From the NCBI RefSeq assembly GCF_900538275.1, contig NZ_LR130778.1:1178001-1242000 (forward strand): DNA of 64,000 bases. Direction: 5' to 3'. A model generated the notes under the pieces. The model searched no databases, was not told the origin of the DNA, and saw only the letters and a list, made by a program, of their open reading frames with translations. Position 1 is the stretch's first letter, and each line of letters opens with the position of its first letter. This document shows positions 19,751 through 28,975 of this stretch, piece by piece. The position numbers were made by a program, and so were the translations under genes. Origin of the DNA: Petrocella atlantisensis. Its GTDB lineage: Bacteria; Bacillota; Clostridia; Lachnospirales; Vallitaleaceae.

Positions 19751-19875
19751 GAAGGATTGTGCGTTAGCAACCAAGTATGTGTTTGTCAACGAAAAAGTGA
19801 GCCACTTGATCACCAAATTGTGAGCCACTCTGATTATAAAAAAGTGAACCATGTGATCATGAATTTTTGAGCCAC

Positions 19876-20616
19876 TTAGTTCAATGACTTACTTAATCGA
19901 TAAGAATCACCATTCATATTTAGTATATGAGCATTAAAGGTTACTCTATCGATCAAAGCATTAGTTAACAATGTATCTGGGAAGAATTCTTCCCACTTTG
20001 AGAATTCGAGGTTTGTTGATATAACAACACTTCCTCGTTCAGAACGCTCTGATATTACCTGAAACAATAGTTCTGACTGATACTTATTAAATGATAGATA
20101 AGATAACTCATCGAGGATTAATAAATCAATCCTTGATAGCTGACGAATAAACTTACCCAAACGTTGTTCTGATTCTGCTTCAACTAATTCTGTAGCTAAA
20201 CTGGCCGCAGTTGTAAAGTGAACTTTGAAGCCATTTAAACAGGCCTTTAGACCAAGCGCTATAGACAAATGTGTTTTACCTGTACCAGGATTGCCAATAA
20301 GAATGATATTTTCTTTCTTTTTGACGAACTCACAACTGGCTAACTCAAAGATCGTAGATGAATCTACATGTTGTAACCGATTCAATTCAAACTCCTCTAA
20401 TGATTTTTCGAAAGGAAATTTAGCTTGGCGCTTTAACCTAATCAACTTATTTTCCTTACGATTGCCTGCTTCAACCTTTAGTAGTTGTAGTAAGAATTCC
20501 TCATATGTTTGCTGGTTTTCTTTGCTATCTCGAAGCACTTGCTCGTAGGACTGAAACGAAGAAAGTTTCATTGCTTTAGATAAGAGTTTTATTTGTTGGT
20601 TGACGATAGAATCCAT
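19876..20616 (-). CDS. istB: IS21-family helper ATPase IstB
   Basis: DnaC/DnaA-like AAA+ ATPase of 246 residues, normal IstB length. Walker A GNPGTGKTHLS (about 108-118), Walker B LLILDELSYL, and the C-terminal DALIDRVTFNAHILNMNGDSYR typical of IstB. It helps the IstA transposase choose and capture target DNA. The ORF is intact. It overlaps the end of the istA 3' part at 20616, as is usual for istA-istB. Confidence 0.95.
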   Translation of the reverse strand: MDSIVNQQIKLLSKAMKLSSFQSYEQVLRDSKENQQTYEEFLLQLLKVEAGNRKENKLIRLKRQAKFPFEKSLEEFELNRLQHVDSSTIFELASCEFVKKKENIILIGNPGTGKTHLSIALGLKACLNGFKVHFTTAASLATELVEAESEQRLGKFIRQLSRIDLLILDELSYLSFNKYQSELLFQVISERSERGSVVISTNLEFSKWEEFFPDTLLTNALIDRVTFNAHILNMNGDSYRLSKSLN

Positions 20617-20903
20617 TAACTATTCACCTCCTGTATCAGCTGATCATAGAGATTTAGCTGTGTTGGGATGACAGTTATGTCAGGCGTTTCTTTTAACCCG
20701 TTAGATTCCTTTAAATAGGCTAAAAGAAGTTTCTGACCACCATGTTTACTCGCATACATCTGTAGGACATCCTTTGGAACATATTGTCTTACTGGTGCTG
20801 CATTAAAGATGGCTCGTGGTTTTGCTTCTAACAACTTAATATAGTGACCAATGTCATAAGTACGATGATTCTTACCATAGTTGCGTTCATGATTAGCAAT
20901 CAT
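20616..20903 (-). pseudogene. istA: istA 3' part (frameshifted C-terminal region)
   Basis: This 95-residue frame continues the transposase: MIANHERNYGKNHRTYDIGHYIKLLEAKPRAIFNAAPV matches the IstA C-terminal region (HER...HY...L..KP). It overlaps the upstream frame by four bases (ATGA). Adding one A to the run of four at about 20905-20910 would give the reading H-K-N-E-M-I-A-N-H-E-R, which fits IstA. So this is probably a one-base deletion, or less likely a programmed frameshift. Confidence 0.8.
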
Positions 20904-21991
20904 TTCATTTTATGGTAAACACGAATCTCACTTGGTCCAGCCTTAAGGCAAACTTCTTTCCCACAATAATCCGTTGGGACAGAGTACTTATTCGTCTGGA
21001 AGGTTATAAGTGAATATGCACTGACTTCAGGGTAGAGAAGCTTTTCAGGGCTATAGTGGTACAAAGGCAGTGGCAGTAAAACACGTTTTTCAATGCTGAA
21101 GTTTTCACCTACAGTACCGGTTCTGCTAGCAATAGAATGCTCTATGTATCCTTGGCAGTAGCTTTCTAAGGTGGCATTTAATTCGTCTAGTGAATCAACT
21201 TTTGGCATTGGAACCATAGCATTTCGCCTAACGTAGCCCACAAGATTTTCAACAAGACCTTTCTCATTACCACTACGTGGATTACAGTAAGTAGCAGCGA
21301 ACTGATAATGGGCTTTCAACTCACAGTAGCGTTTGGTCTCTTTGGTCACGTATGCACCAAGACCCTCGCTTACAGCCACCTTAGCATTATCAAAGATTGT
21401 ACGCTTAGGTACGCCACCAAAGAACTTGAATGATGAAATATGAGCGTCTAGAAAGCATTCCTCATTTTCAGCATAGTATGCCTTCACAAAAAAGTGGCCG
21501 CTGAAGCATAATCGCATGCAGAAGAATTTCAGTTTCTTACGTTGCCCTTTGATGTAGGCATAGGCACTACCAAAATCAATCTGTGCAGCTTCGCCAGGGT
21601 CAAATTCTAAAGGAACAAAGGCTTCTTTAGTCTTATTCCTAAGTTCACGAACAACACGCCGAATGGTTGAGCCACTTCCACTAAAACCAAGCTCGTCTTG
21701 TAGTCGTTGATGAATCCTTGTGGCAGTATGCTTTTGCTTTTTGAAGGAATGGGTATCATCTTCTTCAAAACACTTAAGAATAAAGTCTTTGACTTCATCT
21801 GTAACAACAGGGGTTGATCTTGATGAGTATTCCTTGCGTTCCCATGGAACATGCTCACCGTTACAGTACTTAGAAACCGTGTTTCTTGAGATATCTAGTT
21901 TTCTAGAAATTGCTCTTTGGGACATTCCATCATGTAAATGGAGATGTCGAATTTGTTCATAAAGTTCCAAATCTATTTTCACGCCCTTCAC
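20900..21991 (-). pseudogene. istA: istA 5' part, IS21 transposase (frameshifted)
   Basis: 363 residues. N-terminal helix-turn-helix (MSQRAISRKLDISRNTVSKYC) and DDE catalytic core with the Asp residues in AAQIDFG and IFDNAKVAV and the Glu in GLVENLVGYVRR. It ends prematurely at VYHKMK by frameshift, with the rest of IstA in the next frame. The catalytic domain is complete, so partial function cannot be excluded. Confidence 0.85.
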
Positions 21992-22113
21992 ACTCCTATA
22001 CGATAATCTTTTCGTTTATCATACAGGAAATTTTATGAATGGCTCAAAAATTCGTGATCATTATGGTGCTAAATGGCTCACTTTTATATTAGCAAACACA
22101 CAAGTACTTCTTA

Positions 22114-22632
22114 CTATCTATTTTGCTCTCTTAATACTTTTGACTGCATATCATAATAATCCCTAATCATTGGATTAGTATCCCTTAGTTCTGACCAATC
22201 TTGATTTGTCATGTTCTTTGCCTGCTTCATAGTAATACTCAAATCAAATTCATTCATATGGCTCCAGTTCTGCACTTCAGAATTCAAACTGCCTTCATCA
22301 ATTGCCTGTATTAATGAAAACTGACTTCCAAATTCTCCTTCTTGTATCCATTTCAAAAATATGCTAACTAATCTCATGTCACTTTTAACTTCATTACTAC
22401 TTGTTGATGCACATATTTCCTCGTTCAATAAAAAACTTCTAATCTCTGGCATAGTTCCCTGATCGATAAGCTGCACTCCGTATTCTAAAAAGTCATATAC
22501 CTCTGGGTTGATTTTCTTTTTATGTTTCTTTAATTCATCTCCAATTTCAAGCATACTTTTCCATCTACCGCAATTCATAAGTACTGTGCAAACTTCAAAC
22601 AATTCCATATTCAATCTGTACCTAGTTTTCAT
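22114..22632 (-). CDS. Cassette protein of unknown function
   Basis: A 172-residue soluble, acidic, helical protein (start ATG 22632; GGGGGTTG upstream). I recognise no family. It contains repeated Trp-helix segments (CGRWKSMLEIGDEL, FLKWIQEGEFG, NQDWSELRD) and no membrane segment. Its attC is now at 19671-19750, because IS21 inserted a few bases after the stop codon. This is the oldest cassette if cassettes enter at attI. Confidence 0.65.
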   Translation of the reverse strand: MKTRYRLNMELFEVCTVLMNCGRWKSMLEIGDELKKHKKKINPEVYDFLEYGVQLIDQGTMPEIRSFLLNEEICASTSSNEVKSDMRLVSIFLKWIQEGEFGSQFSLIQAIDEGSLNSEVQNWSHMNEFDLSITMKQAKNMTNQDWSELRDTNPMIRDYYDMQSKVLREQNR

Positions 22633-22684
22633 AACTCTCAACCCCCAATACCATACCCTCTATATGTATCCAGCATCATCTTTA

Positions 22685-22774
22685 GCATAACGTTCCCGCA
22701 ATTCCCGTCGTGCCATTTGTTCAGCTTGTCAAAGTGACACACTTCGGGGCATGATGGGAATTGGCGTGTTAGAC
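22685..22774 (-). repeat. attC 2, 90 bp
   Basis: Outer cores GCATAAC and GTTAGAC. Inner arms AATTCCCGTCGTGCC and GGCATGATGGGAATT. It follows the gene at 22797. Confidence 0.85.
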
Positions 22775-22796
22775 GATGGTTGCAATGGAAATTTGA

Positions 22797-24077
22797 TTAA
22801 CTTTGTTCTTTACATAGTAAAAACTCAATTTTCTTATACTCCGAAGTTATAATTTCATAATTATTACGTTGGTTATCATGACAGACTTTAAAACGTTTTT
22901 CTCTAACATCAGGTTTCATTAAATTATCGAGTTGCTCTTTACAACCATTAGCTTCAAAATATTCGCCACTTATGTTTTTTGGTACTGGAATTACCTGCAT
23001 ATTTCCAGGATTAAATATACATCCTTTAATCGGAAACAGATTAATTAAACTTCTTAAATCTTTATCAAAACTTAAAAATATAGGAACAAAGTAATCACCT
23101 TCACCACAAGTAGTCATTATCGTTTCCATTGTACGAGGAATAGTAAAATCCCAAGCAATATTGTTTAGAATGCTCAGTAATTTCTCTGTTTTCATATTGG
23201 GATGAATCCTCTTAAATATATTTACATCTTTGTTTTTATTAAATAATTTATGTGCGATAACAGCTTCTCTGTCCATGTAAATTCCCAATACATTTGTAAT
23301 GTAATCAAAATATTGTTCCATTTTTCTTCGAGCACCCAATTTACTTGAAAAGTTAATGTTAATCATACCTATTAGATTAAGCAGATTTTGTCTTTGTATA
23401 TTTCTATAAAAACTGCAAAATGCCTGTCCATCATCTGTTTTATACATTGAATTTAAAATAAATTTAGCTTGCGCTTCTGCTTCATGATAAGAAATTGTGT
23501 ATTCGATTCTGCCTAGTTCACAATATACATTCCTATTAATGCTTTTAAAAAGTTCAAGGCTAACTATATTATTGAAAATATCACTTTGGGAAAACGGCTC
23601 AAATTCTTTGTTTTCAAAATACTTTGAATTTTCTATGAGATAAAAATTGTAATCGTATCTAAGCTCATTTCGAAGCAGGAAATCTATGGTTTTAAACACA
23701 TTATTTAATGTTACGTTAACTTTACCTGTTTTAACAAACTCATGAATATAACTTGCAAAGTTAGTATCAAACATTATCGAATAATCAATTTTGAAGTCTA
23801 CATTTCCGGTATCAAACATATGTATCATCGACTCATTGCTCACAAAATACAAATTACTTGATTCAAAATACGATACAAACCCGCTGTTCCTGCAGTCCAA
23901 TTTGTTTCGAATTTCTTCATCTAGAAATTTTTTAGGATAATTTTCCAATGAGACTATTGCCTTAAGGTTTTCAAAATGTTCCTTAACACACAGCCATGCA
24001 GTAACTATTCCATCAACATCATTTGCCTTACTTAACATATAAGCAAATTCTCTTACTTTCAAACTATCAATACTCAT
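22797..24077 (-). CDS. Cassette protein, possible PIN-like nuclease
   Basis: 426 residues from the ATG at 24077 (GAGGTG eight bases upstream). The open frame extends further upstream, but only through the attC boundary. There is no signal peptide or membrane segment. Acidic motifs are spaced as in PIN-like folds: YSIMFDTNFASYI (about 100), NNIAWDFTIPR, and PIFLSFDKDLRSL in the C-terminal third. The PIN assignment is my inference from these Asp positions only. If right, it would be an RNase and perhaps a defence or toxin gene. Confidence 0.6.
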   Translation of the reverse strand: MSIDSLKVREFAYMLSKANDVDGIVTAWLCVKEHFENLKAIVSLENYPKKFLDEEIRNKLDCRNSGFVSYFESSNLYFVSNESMIHMFDTGNVDFKIDYSIMFDTNFASYIHEFVKTGKVNVTLNNVFKTIDFLLRNELRYDYNFYLIENSKYFENKEFEPFSQSDIFNNIVSLELFKSINRNVYCELGRIEYTISYHEAEAQAKFILNSMYKTDDGQAFCSFYRNIQRQNLLNLIGMININFSSKLGARRKMEQYFDYITNVLGIYMDREAVIAHKLFNKNKDVNIFKRIHPNMKTEKLLSILNNIAWDFTIPRTMETIMTTCGEGDYFVPIFLSFDKDLRSLINLFPIKGCIFNPGNMQVIPVPKNISGEYFEANGCKEQLDNLMKPDVREKRFKVCHDNQRNNYEIITSEYKKIEFLLCKEQS

Positions 24078-24130
24078 GTTCACCTCATAATAGTAATAAT
24101 ATAAATTTTCTAGTAACAATTGCAACTGTT

Positions 24131-24213
24131 GTCTAACGTTCCCGTCGTGCCCATCCGTTTAACTTCCCAATGCGGTAACTATCGTGGGCATAATGGGAAT
24201 TGTCGTGTTATGC
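24131..24213 (-). repeat. attC 3, 83 bp
   Basis: Outer cores GTCTAAC and GTTATGC. Inner arms GTTCCCGTCGTGCCCA and TGGGCATAATGGGAAT. Same sequence family as attC 2. Confidence 0.85.
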
Positions 24214-24258
24214 GGCGTTTCACACGGAAGTTGTTAATAACATCAAATATAATAGTCA

Positions 24259-24810
24259 TCAAAAATCCCTATAATTATTTATCCTTGAGAATGACGAAGG
24301 CTCTGTACTTATGTACAAATAATATCCAGTAATACATACACCAAGTATGCTAGCTATTCCCCATATAAAATATAATAAATTATTCGGATAAATACTAATC
24401 CCTTCAGGATATGTAACAACGCCAGAATCTAACAATGTTTCTCTCAATTTCATTAGTATATTGCTCTTTTCTAATTGCCCTGCATCAGGGTTTATACTAA
24501 GAAGTTCTTGTCTAGAAGCTACTAAATTCTGATACCAAAAAGCAATATCATTCTGTGGTTGCTTTAGAAATATTGATACTATTCCCTCAGTTAATCCTTT
24601 CTCCTCCATATATGCGATTGCTGTATCTAACTCCATTATTGCTAATTCAATAGTATTAGAGTCTGCTGCCCTTTTTAAATATCCCTCACAATTAATGCTA
24701 AATTCATATGCTCTAACAACTCGTAAGCCTGCCCAATATAATGTTGAAAATGTAAATATTACAAATAATAATACGGCTAGTTTTCTCAATTTTATCTCCT
24801 TCGTATTCAT
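24259..24810 (-). CDS. Cassette membrane protein of unknown function
   Basis: About 183 residues from ATG 24810. One membrane helix near the N-terminus (KLAVLLFVIFTFSTLYWAGL), an extracytoplasmic or cytoplasmic helical middle of about 100 residues, and a second helix near the C-terminus (LLYFIWGIASILGVCITGYYLYI). No family recognised. The start is uncertain because the best SD (AGGAG) lies 17 bases upstream. It is separated from the next gene only by half an attC, so the two genes may move as one cassette. Confidence 0.6.
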   Translation of the reverse strand: MNTKEIKLRKLAVLLFVIFTFSTLYWAGLRVVRAYEFSINCEGYLKRAADSNTIELAIMELDTAIAYMEEKGLTEGIVSIFLKQPQNDIAFWYQNLVASRQELLSINPDAGQLEKSNILMKLRETLLDSGVVTYPEGISIYPNNLLYFIWGIASILGVCITGYYLYISTEPSSFSRINNYRDF

Positions 24811-24853
24811 GCTATAGCCAATAATAGCTCCTGTATTTGTAGTGTGTAATGCC

Positions 24854-24878
24854 GTATAACGTCCCGTGAGTTGACGTT
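24854..24878 (-). repeat. Half attC (R' side only)
   Basis: Only GTATAAC plus the inner arm GTGAGTTGACG of a short-family attC remains. The other inner arm and outer core are missing, and the stop codon of the gene at 24878 abuts the arm. Probably the scar of a deletion that fused two cassettes. Confidence 0.7.
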
Positions 24879-25618
24879 CATTCTGTCCTACTTTCGAAAA
24901 CAATAAACTCCTCAAAGACACTTATTAGCTCATCAGATTCAATCGGTGTAAATTCAGGTGATTGTGTCAAATATACGAAATCATAAGCCCCTGCTGCATT
25001 GAAATCAACTCTTGAAACTGAATTTATTATGATAGGTTCATCGATTCCTACAGGTTCATTCTTTCTATTGGTAACGTCAGTACCCTTAGAATATTTCTTA
25101 ACTTCTAAAATACAACTCGCACCAACTCCACCTCGAAATAATGAGTGCGGAAAATCCATATGATAAGTGTCAGGATGGTAGACATAAGTTAAATTTGCGA
25201 CCCATCTAGATATCACTAAATAGAGCAGGAAATTACCTGGATTGATTTCACTTTCTCTAGGATATAGCCTTTGGGAGGGAATTTCATGGATAAGTTCGGT
25301 CATTACATATACATGAGTACAATCACCAAGACCTAAATCTGCATGAGCATCAATATGGTCAATATCAAATGGTTCTGTAATAATACCTGATTCAATCTTG
25401 CTTCTTATGTCATAAAAAACTTCATCATGATGCGTATACAAACATCCATTGACTTTGGAATTGGAATTCAAACCACATTTGGTAGTTAAAAATTCTCGAA
25501 CCGCCTCTTTAGAGTCTGGCTTATAATACTCTGATTCTAGTCGTAAACCCGAAGTTAAATTGATACCATTCGCCTTACTGTCAAGAAAAAAATCCAAATC
25601 TAGATCTAATATCCTCAT
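24878..25618 (-). CDS. UPF0489-like (arginase-fold) cassette protein
   Basis: 246 residues. N-terminal RILDLDLDFFLD and the cluster FDIDHIDAHADLGLGD (about 82-97) resemble the metal-binding Asp/His motifs of the UPF0489 family, which is related to arginase/deacetylase folds. HHDEVF precedes them. The enzymatic role is unknown. The start has a clear AAGGAG six bases upstream. The stop codon lies inside a truncated attC, so the 3' end of the original cassette has been altered. Confidence 0.65.
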   Translation of the reverse strand: MRILDLDLDFFLDSKANGINLTSGLRLESEYYKPDSKEAVREFLTTKCGLNSNSKVNGCLYTHHDEVFYDIRSKIESGIITEPFDIDHIDAHADLGLGDCTHVYVMTELIHEIPSQRLYPRESEINPGNFLLYLVISRWVANLTYVYHPDTYHMDFPHSLFRGGVGASCILEVKKYSKGTDVTNRKNEPVGIDEPIIINSVSRVDFNAAGAYDFVYLTQSPEFTPIESDELISVFEEFIVFESRTE

Positions 25619-25646
25619 TCATACTCCTTACCGAAGAATTAATGTC

Positions 25647-25718
25647 ATCTAACGATTCGCCTGTTCACGAAGTGGCAATCCCACCTCTACCTGCCATTTT
25701 GTGAAAAGGCTGTTGTAC
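25647..25718 (-). repeat. attC 5, 72 bp
   Basis: Outer cores ATCTAAC and GTTGTAC. Inner arms GCCTGTTCACGAAGTGGCA and TGCCATTTTGTGAAAAGGC form the best inner palindrome of the short sites. A further GCCACC/GGTGGC hairpin lies between it and the next gene. Confidence 0.75.
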
Positions 25719-25793
25719 GGTCGCGAATGGCCCCACGGAGCCAGCCACCACAGACGGTGGCCACCCGAACAATTTCATTAATTCAACCTTATT

Positions 25794-26231
25794 CTATTTT
25801 AAATCCATATTTTGATAATGTTCCAATGTCTCTGACTGATATGCTTTTGACCAATGATGTGGTTGCAGTTCTTTCAGTTCAATGAACTTCAATTGATTTT
25901 CTTTTGTTGTTATTCCAACCCGAACATCTTCACCCCAATATCTCAGTCTTTCCTGGCATACTCCACATGGCGTTAGTACTTTGAAAAGTGAGTTTTCATC
26001 ATCTCTTACAACGCATATACAATGTGTCACTTTTTCATTGTTTTTATGTGCTTCACACATTGCTCCAGTTTCTATACAAATGCTTACGGCTGCATTTGCA
26101 GTTTCCAATGCGATACTTGTATAATAGTTATCCTTCTCTGTTCTTATTACCGCCGCTCCACCCCAACCACTTGGATAACGATGCTTTATAAATTCTATTG
26201 CTCTTATTTGAATTTTTTTCTCTGTGTTCAT
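25794..26231 (-). CDS. Cytidine/blasticidin-S deaminase-like cassette protein
   Basis: 145 residues, the size of homotetrameric cytidine deaminases. The zinc site is visible as C52-x-E54 (with C59-E60 close by) and P88-C-G-V-C92. The fold would hydrolytically deaminate a cytosine nucleoside or a related compound such as blasticidin S; the substrate cannot be read from sequence. SD GGAGG lies five bases from ATG. Deaminases of this family are plausible resistance or salvage cargo for an integron. Confidence 0.8.
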   Translation of the reverse strand: MNTEKKIQIRAIEFIKHRYPSGWGGAAVIRTEKDNYYTSIALETANAAVSICIETGAMCEAHKNNEKVTHCICVVRDDENSLFKVLTPCGVCQERLRYWGEDVRVGITTKENQLKFIELKELQPHHWSKAYQSETLEHYQNMDLK

Positions 26232-26325
26232 ATATCCTCCGATTTATCATAACTTACAGATTAAATACGATAATCTCTTTCTTTTATTCGGAGCAAGGAC
26301 GCGACGGTACTTTGCCATTCGTGCT

Positions 26326-26398
26326 GTATAACGTCCCATGAGTTGACGACGGGACATCCTTCCTAATTATTGTCCATGTCGTCAATTCACTGTTATGT
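26326..26398 (-). repeat. attC 6, 73 bp
   Basis: Outer cores GTATAAC and GTTATGT. Inner arms AGTTGACGAC and GTCGTCAATT. Short family shared with sites 10, 11, 12, 14 and 18. Confidence 0.88.
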
Positions 26399-26427
26399 GA
26401 AGGTCCATGCGGAAGCCCCCATAACAC

Positions 26428-27348
26428 TTAATTAAATATATCACTTACCTTAAGGTATATATTTCCTGTATGCGAAGCATGTCTGCGCTTTCTAACAATA
26501 AGCGATGCAAAATCAATCTGATTCTCTAGCACTGCCATCAAATCAGCTCCATCCATCAACAAAATTGTACTACGACCACATGAATGAATTCTAACTGCAT
26601 CTTCAGAAAAACCATTAATTGATAAAAACAGTCCAAGTGTATTATCTAGCTTTCTACGGATTTTTCCAGAGAAAGAGTCCAAGTCAGAAGCATTAGAAGC
26701 ATATTGCTGCCATTTAGCTTCAAAAAGGAAGTCTGTCGATTCTAATGTGAAAGCACCATCAATTTGTTCTCCTACATTCCTAAATGATGCTTTAGGATCT
26801 AAATCAAAGAGTTCAAAAACATCATACATAATCTTCTCTAACTCATATCCTCTAGATTGTACATTCTTTGCACCTACCAAAGAGAAATATCTAGATTTGA
26901 TACTATCCAATTTACTCATAACCGCTTGGCTAGATTGTATCTTCTTCATGTTTTCCAATCTACGCTTCTTAATTGCACTTTCTTCTTTAGCTTTATTCTC
27001 ATTGTCCTCAACAGATTTTTTTAGTGCTCGGATTGCTAGTCTAGCTCTATCAGCTTTCTTCTTACCATCTTCAAGTTCTTCTAGATGCCTAAAATTGCTC
27101 ATCTTTAAAACTTCAGAAATCAGCCGTCTAATATCACCAAGATGTTTCTCTTGATTCTTACATAAAATATCTACTATATCTGATACAATTTGACGCTTAT
27201 ACTGATCCCAGTCAACTTGCGATAAAATCCTATTATCGCTTATACAATTTCCTAAGAAACTTCGTAATGGTGATTTATACCAGTAAATACTACAAAGAGC
27301 TTCTTTCAAATTTTCTATCGCAGTAGCTGAAACCAATAATTCACTCAT
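26428..27348 (-). CDS. Cassette PD-(D/E)XK restriction-endonuclease-like protein
   Basis: 306 residues. The N-terminal ~75 residues are helical; about 85-155 is a strongly charged coiled coil (KKKADRARLAIRALKKSVEDN, KKRRLENMKKIQ). The C-terminal half has a nuclease-like core: GYELEKIMYDVFELFDLDP, then GEQIDGAFTL (Asp about 196) and FLFEAKWQ (E-x-K about 209-211), which matches PD-(D/E)XK. There is no methyltransferase partner in the cassette. A role in phage or plasmid defence is plausible but inferred. Confidence 0.7.
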   Translation of the reverse strand: MSELLVSATAIENLKEALCSIYWYKSPLRSFLGNCISDNRILSQVDWDQYKRQIVSDIVDILCKNQEKHLGDIRRLISEVLKMSNFRHLEELEDGKKKADRARLAIRALKKSVEDNENKAKEESAIKKRRLENMKKIQSSQAVMSKLDSIKSRYFSLVGAKNVQSRGYELEKIMYDVFELFDLDPKASFRNVGEQIDGAFTLESTDFLFEAKWQQYASNASDLDSFSGKIRRKLDNTLGLFLSINGFSEDAVRIHSCGRSTILLMDGADLMAVLENQIDFASLIVRKRRHASHTGNIYLKVSDIFN

Positions 27349-27389
27349 AGTCTTTCCTCTTTTCTTTTATAAACCTAGCATGGACTTTC

Positions 27390-27627
27390 GCCTAACGTTA
27401 GGTGTTGACGACGTCCTAATATTCTTAGGTCATATCTCTTTTGAGTGGCGTAGCCAAACTCATCATGACCTAAAATGATGTGGCACCTTAGAGCGAGTTG
27501 CTCATGGCACCCTTGTGGTGACTAATGCAACGAACGTCCAGACTTGGCTTAGGTGCAGGATATATCCGCCTGTCTTTTCCCCAGAATTCCTACCCTCGGC
27601 CGGATAAGCTTCAACATGGTGTTAACT
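27390..27627 (-). repeat. attC 7, unusually long (238 bp)
   Basis: Outer cores GCCTAAC and GTTAACT, inner arms GTTGA and TCAAC. The loop holds a nested hairpin (TTAGGTCAT/ATGACCTAA around GAGTGGC/GCCAAACTC) followed by the GGCACCTTAGAG...GTGACTAATGC block also found in attC 16. It reads like a 170-bp-type site with an extra stem inserted. Confidence 0.75.
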
Positions 27628-27645
27628 GACGTTCTTCTGGAAGCT

Positions 27646-28680
27646 CTATAGATTCTCTTCTTTCAATGTTTCTTTCATATCAACTAATAATTTATCAAAT
27701 TCATAATCTCTTGTGAAAGAGTATGAAATATGATTATCAAAAAAATTATGTTCTTCAAGTTTATCTGCAATCAATGATTTAAGAAATTTACCACCAATAC
27801 CAACTCTGTGGTATATATAACCATATTTCTTGTTTTGCCAATCAATTTGATTGCAATGCACAATATCATTTCTCAAATCATATAAATCAAAGCCCCACCA
27901 TGCTGTTATTGACAATGTCTCAACAAGTTCCTTACCTCTCCATTTCAAGGTTCTAGTTTCTTTTACCACCGTCTTACCCATAAGCATTTTATCTAACTGT
28001 CTTGCAAAATCAAGTTTATTTTTGAAGTCTAGAAGTACTTCAAAACACATTGTCAGATTTAAGATTCTACTTTCATTACTACTCAGTTCATCCATAGAAG
28101 ATGCATAGTAAAATAACTCTAACGCACGCAGAATTCTAACAACATCTGGGTTAGTACCCCTACTACTTAGCGAATTTCCTATTGTTTCAACTAATGAACT
28201 CGGTGAATAGTTATACAGGTGATTGGTAGCAGTATATGGCTTTAACAACTTTACATAATCGATGTTTGAAAACATCTGATTATATATACTGAATCCTTTA
28301 GAAGAACTATTCGTTTTATAAATCATCAATTTGAATCCATCCGAGTTACCTGAAGAATTTCTATACTCACATATTCCTGAAAAAGCAATAATATGTGATA
28401 TTGATATAATATTACTTACATCATCTTCAGAATAGGTATAGCCTTTTTGGATGTAGTCATCTGGAGTTATCATCATCATATTATTAATAATGACATCCTC
28501 TGCTGATTTCCTAGAAATTTTTCGTTCATAATGGATATTTAATATTTTTTGAATCTGCACTTTTACAGATTCGTCATGTACATATTTGTCAGCTTCCGTG
28601 TCAAATGACCATAAATGATAGCTACCAATTTTACTTGGTAGAAAACTATTAATATATGGCATGAATGCTATCTTGCACAT
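27646..28680 (-). CDS. Cassette protein with ApeA-like HEPN domain
   Basis: 344 soluble residues. The C-terminal third contains FDLYDLRNDIVHCNQ (about 268-282), the R-x4-H signature of HEPN RNase domains, preceded by NLTMCFEVLLDFKNKLDFARQLDKML as in Apea-type HEPN proteins. The N-terminal 200 residues are of unknown fold. HEPN proteins of this kind often act in abortive infection by cleaving RNA. A defence role here is inference. Confidence 0.7.
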   Translation of the reverse strand: MCKIAFMPYINSFLPSKIGSYHLWSFDTEADKYVHDESVKVQIQKILNIHYERKISRKSAEDVIINNMMMITPDDYIQKGYTYSEDDVSNIISISHIIAFSGICEYRNSSGNSDGFKLMIYKTNSSSKGFSIYNQMFSNIDYVKLLKPYTATNHLYNYSPSSLVETIGNSLSSRGTNPDVVRILRALELFYYASSMDELSSNESRILNLTMCFEVLLDFKNKLDFARQLDKMLMGKTVVKETRTLKWRGKELVETLSITAWWGFDLYDLRNDIVHCNQIDWQNKKYGYIYHRVGIGGKFLKSLIADKLEEHNFFDNHISYSFTRDYEFDKLLVDMKETLKEENL

Positions 28681-28733
28681 AATATTTCCAACTTTCTATG
28701 ATTTCAATGTTAAGAAAAACTAAGAATAATGTC

Positions 28734-28859
28734 AGTTAACGGGCGTGTGTTGACGACGCCAATCTGCTTACAGGGCGAGCTCATGCCTGTGAGCCTGTGA
28801 ACGGCTAATGCGACCCCGACTCGGTTAGCAGATTGAGTGTTGACAATATGCTGTTAGAA
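28734..28859 (-). repeat. attC 8, 126 bp family
   Basis: Outer cores AGTTAAC and GTTAGAA. Inner arms GTTGACGAC and GTTGACAA region. The large loop has nested stems CAATCTGCT/AGCAGATTG and ACAGG/CCTGT. Nearly identical to sites 13, 15 and 17. Confidence 0.88.
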
Positions 28860-28975
28860 GAAGTAACTTCACGGACCATGCCTACCAACATCCTTACAAA
28901 TTACAACTCCTAATCTATATCTATCTACCAAACCTATAGCCATTATTATCTTGTTCCTAAACCTCATATATCGAA

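Larger units (their letters stand above)
19778..22100 (-). mobile_element. IS21-family insertion sequence, 2323 bp
   Basis: Both ends read TGTGTTTG...CAAACACA in inverted orientation. Longer imperfect terminal repeats carry AAAGTGAGCCA (left, 19793 on; right, reverse strand), with further GAGCCACTT copies inside the left end as IS21 elements usually show. The element is flanked by a 6-bp direct repeat CAAGTA (19772-19777 and 22101-22106), the target duplication. It carries istA (frameshifted) and istB on the minus strand. It sits between a cassette gene and that gene's attC. Confidence 0.9.

Noticed and set aside
24078-24125. N-terminal extension of the cassette gene at 22797 to the ATG at 24125
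   Set aside because: The extension (LLLENLYYYYYEVN) lies between the attC core and the good SD of the ATG at 24077, so it is leader sequence.
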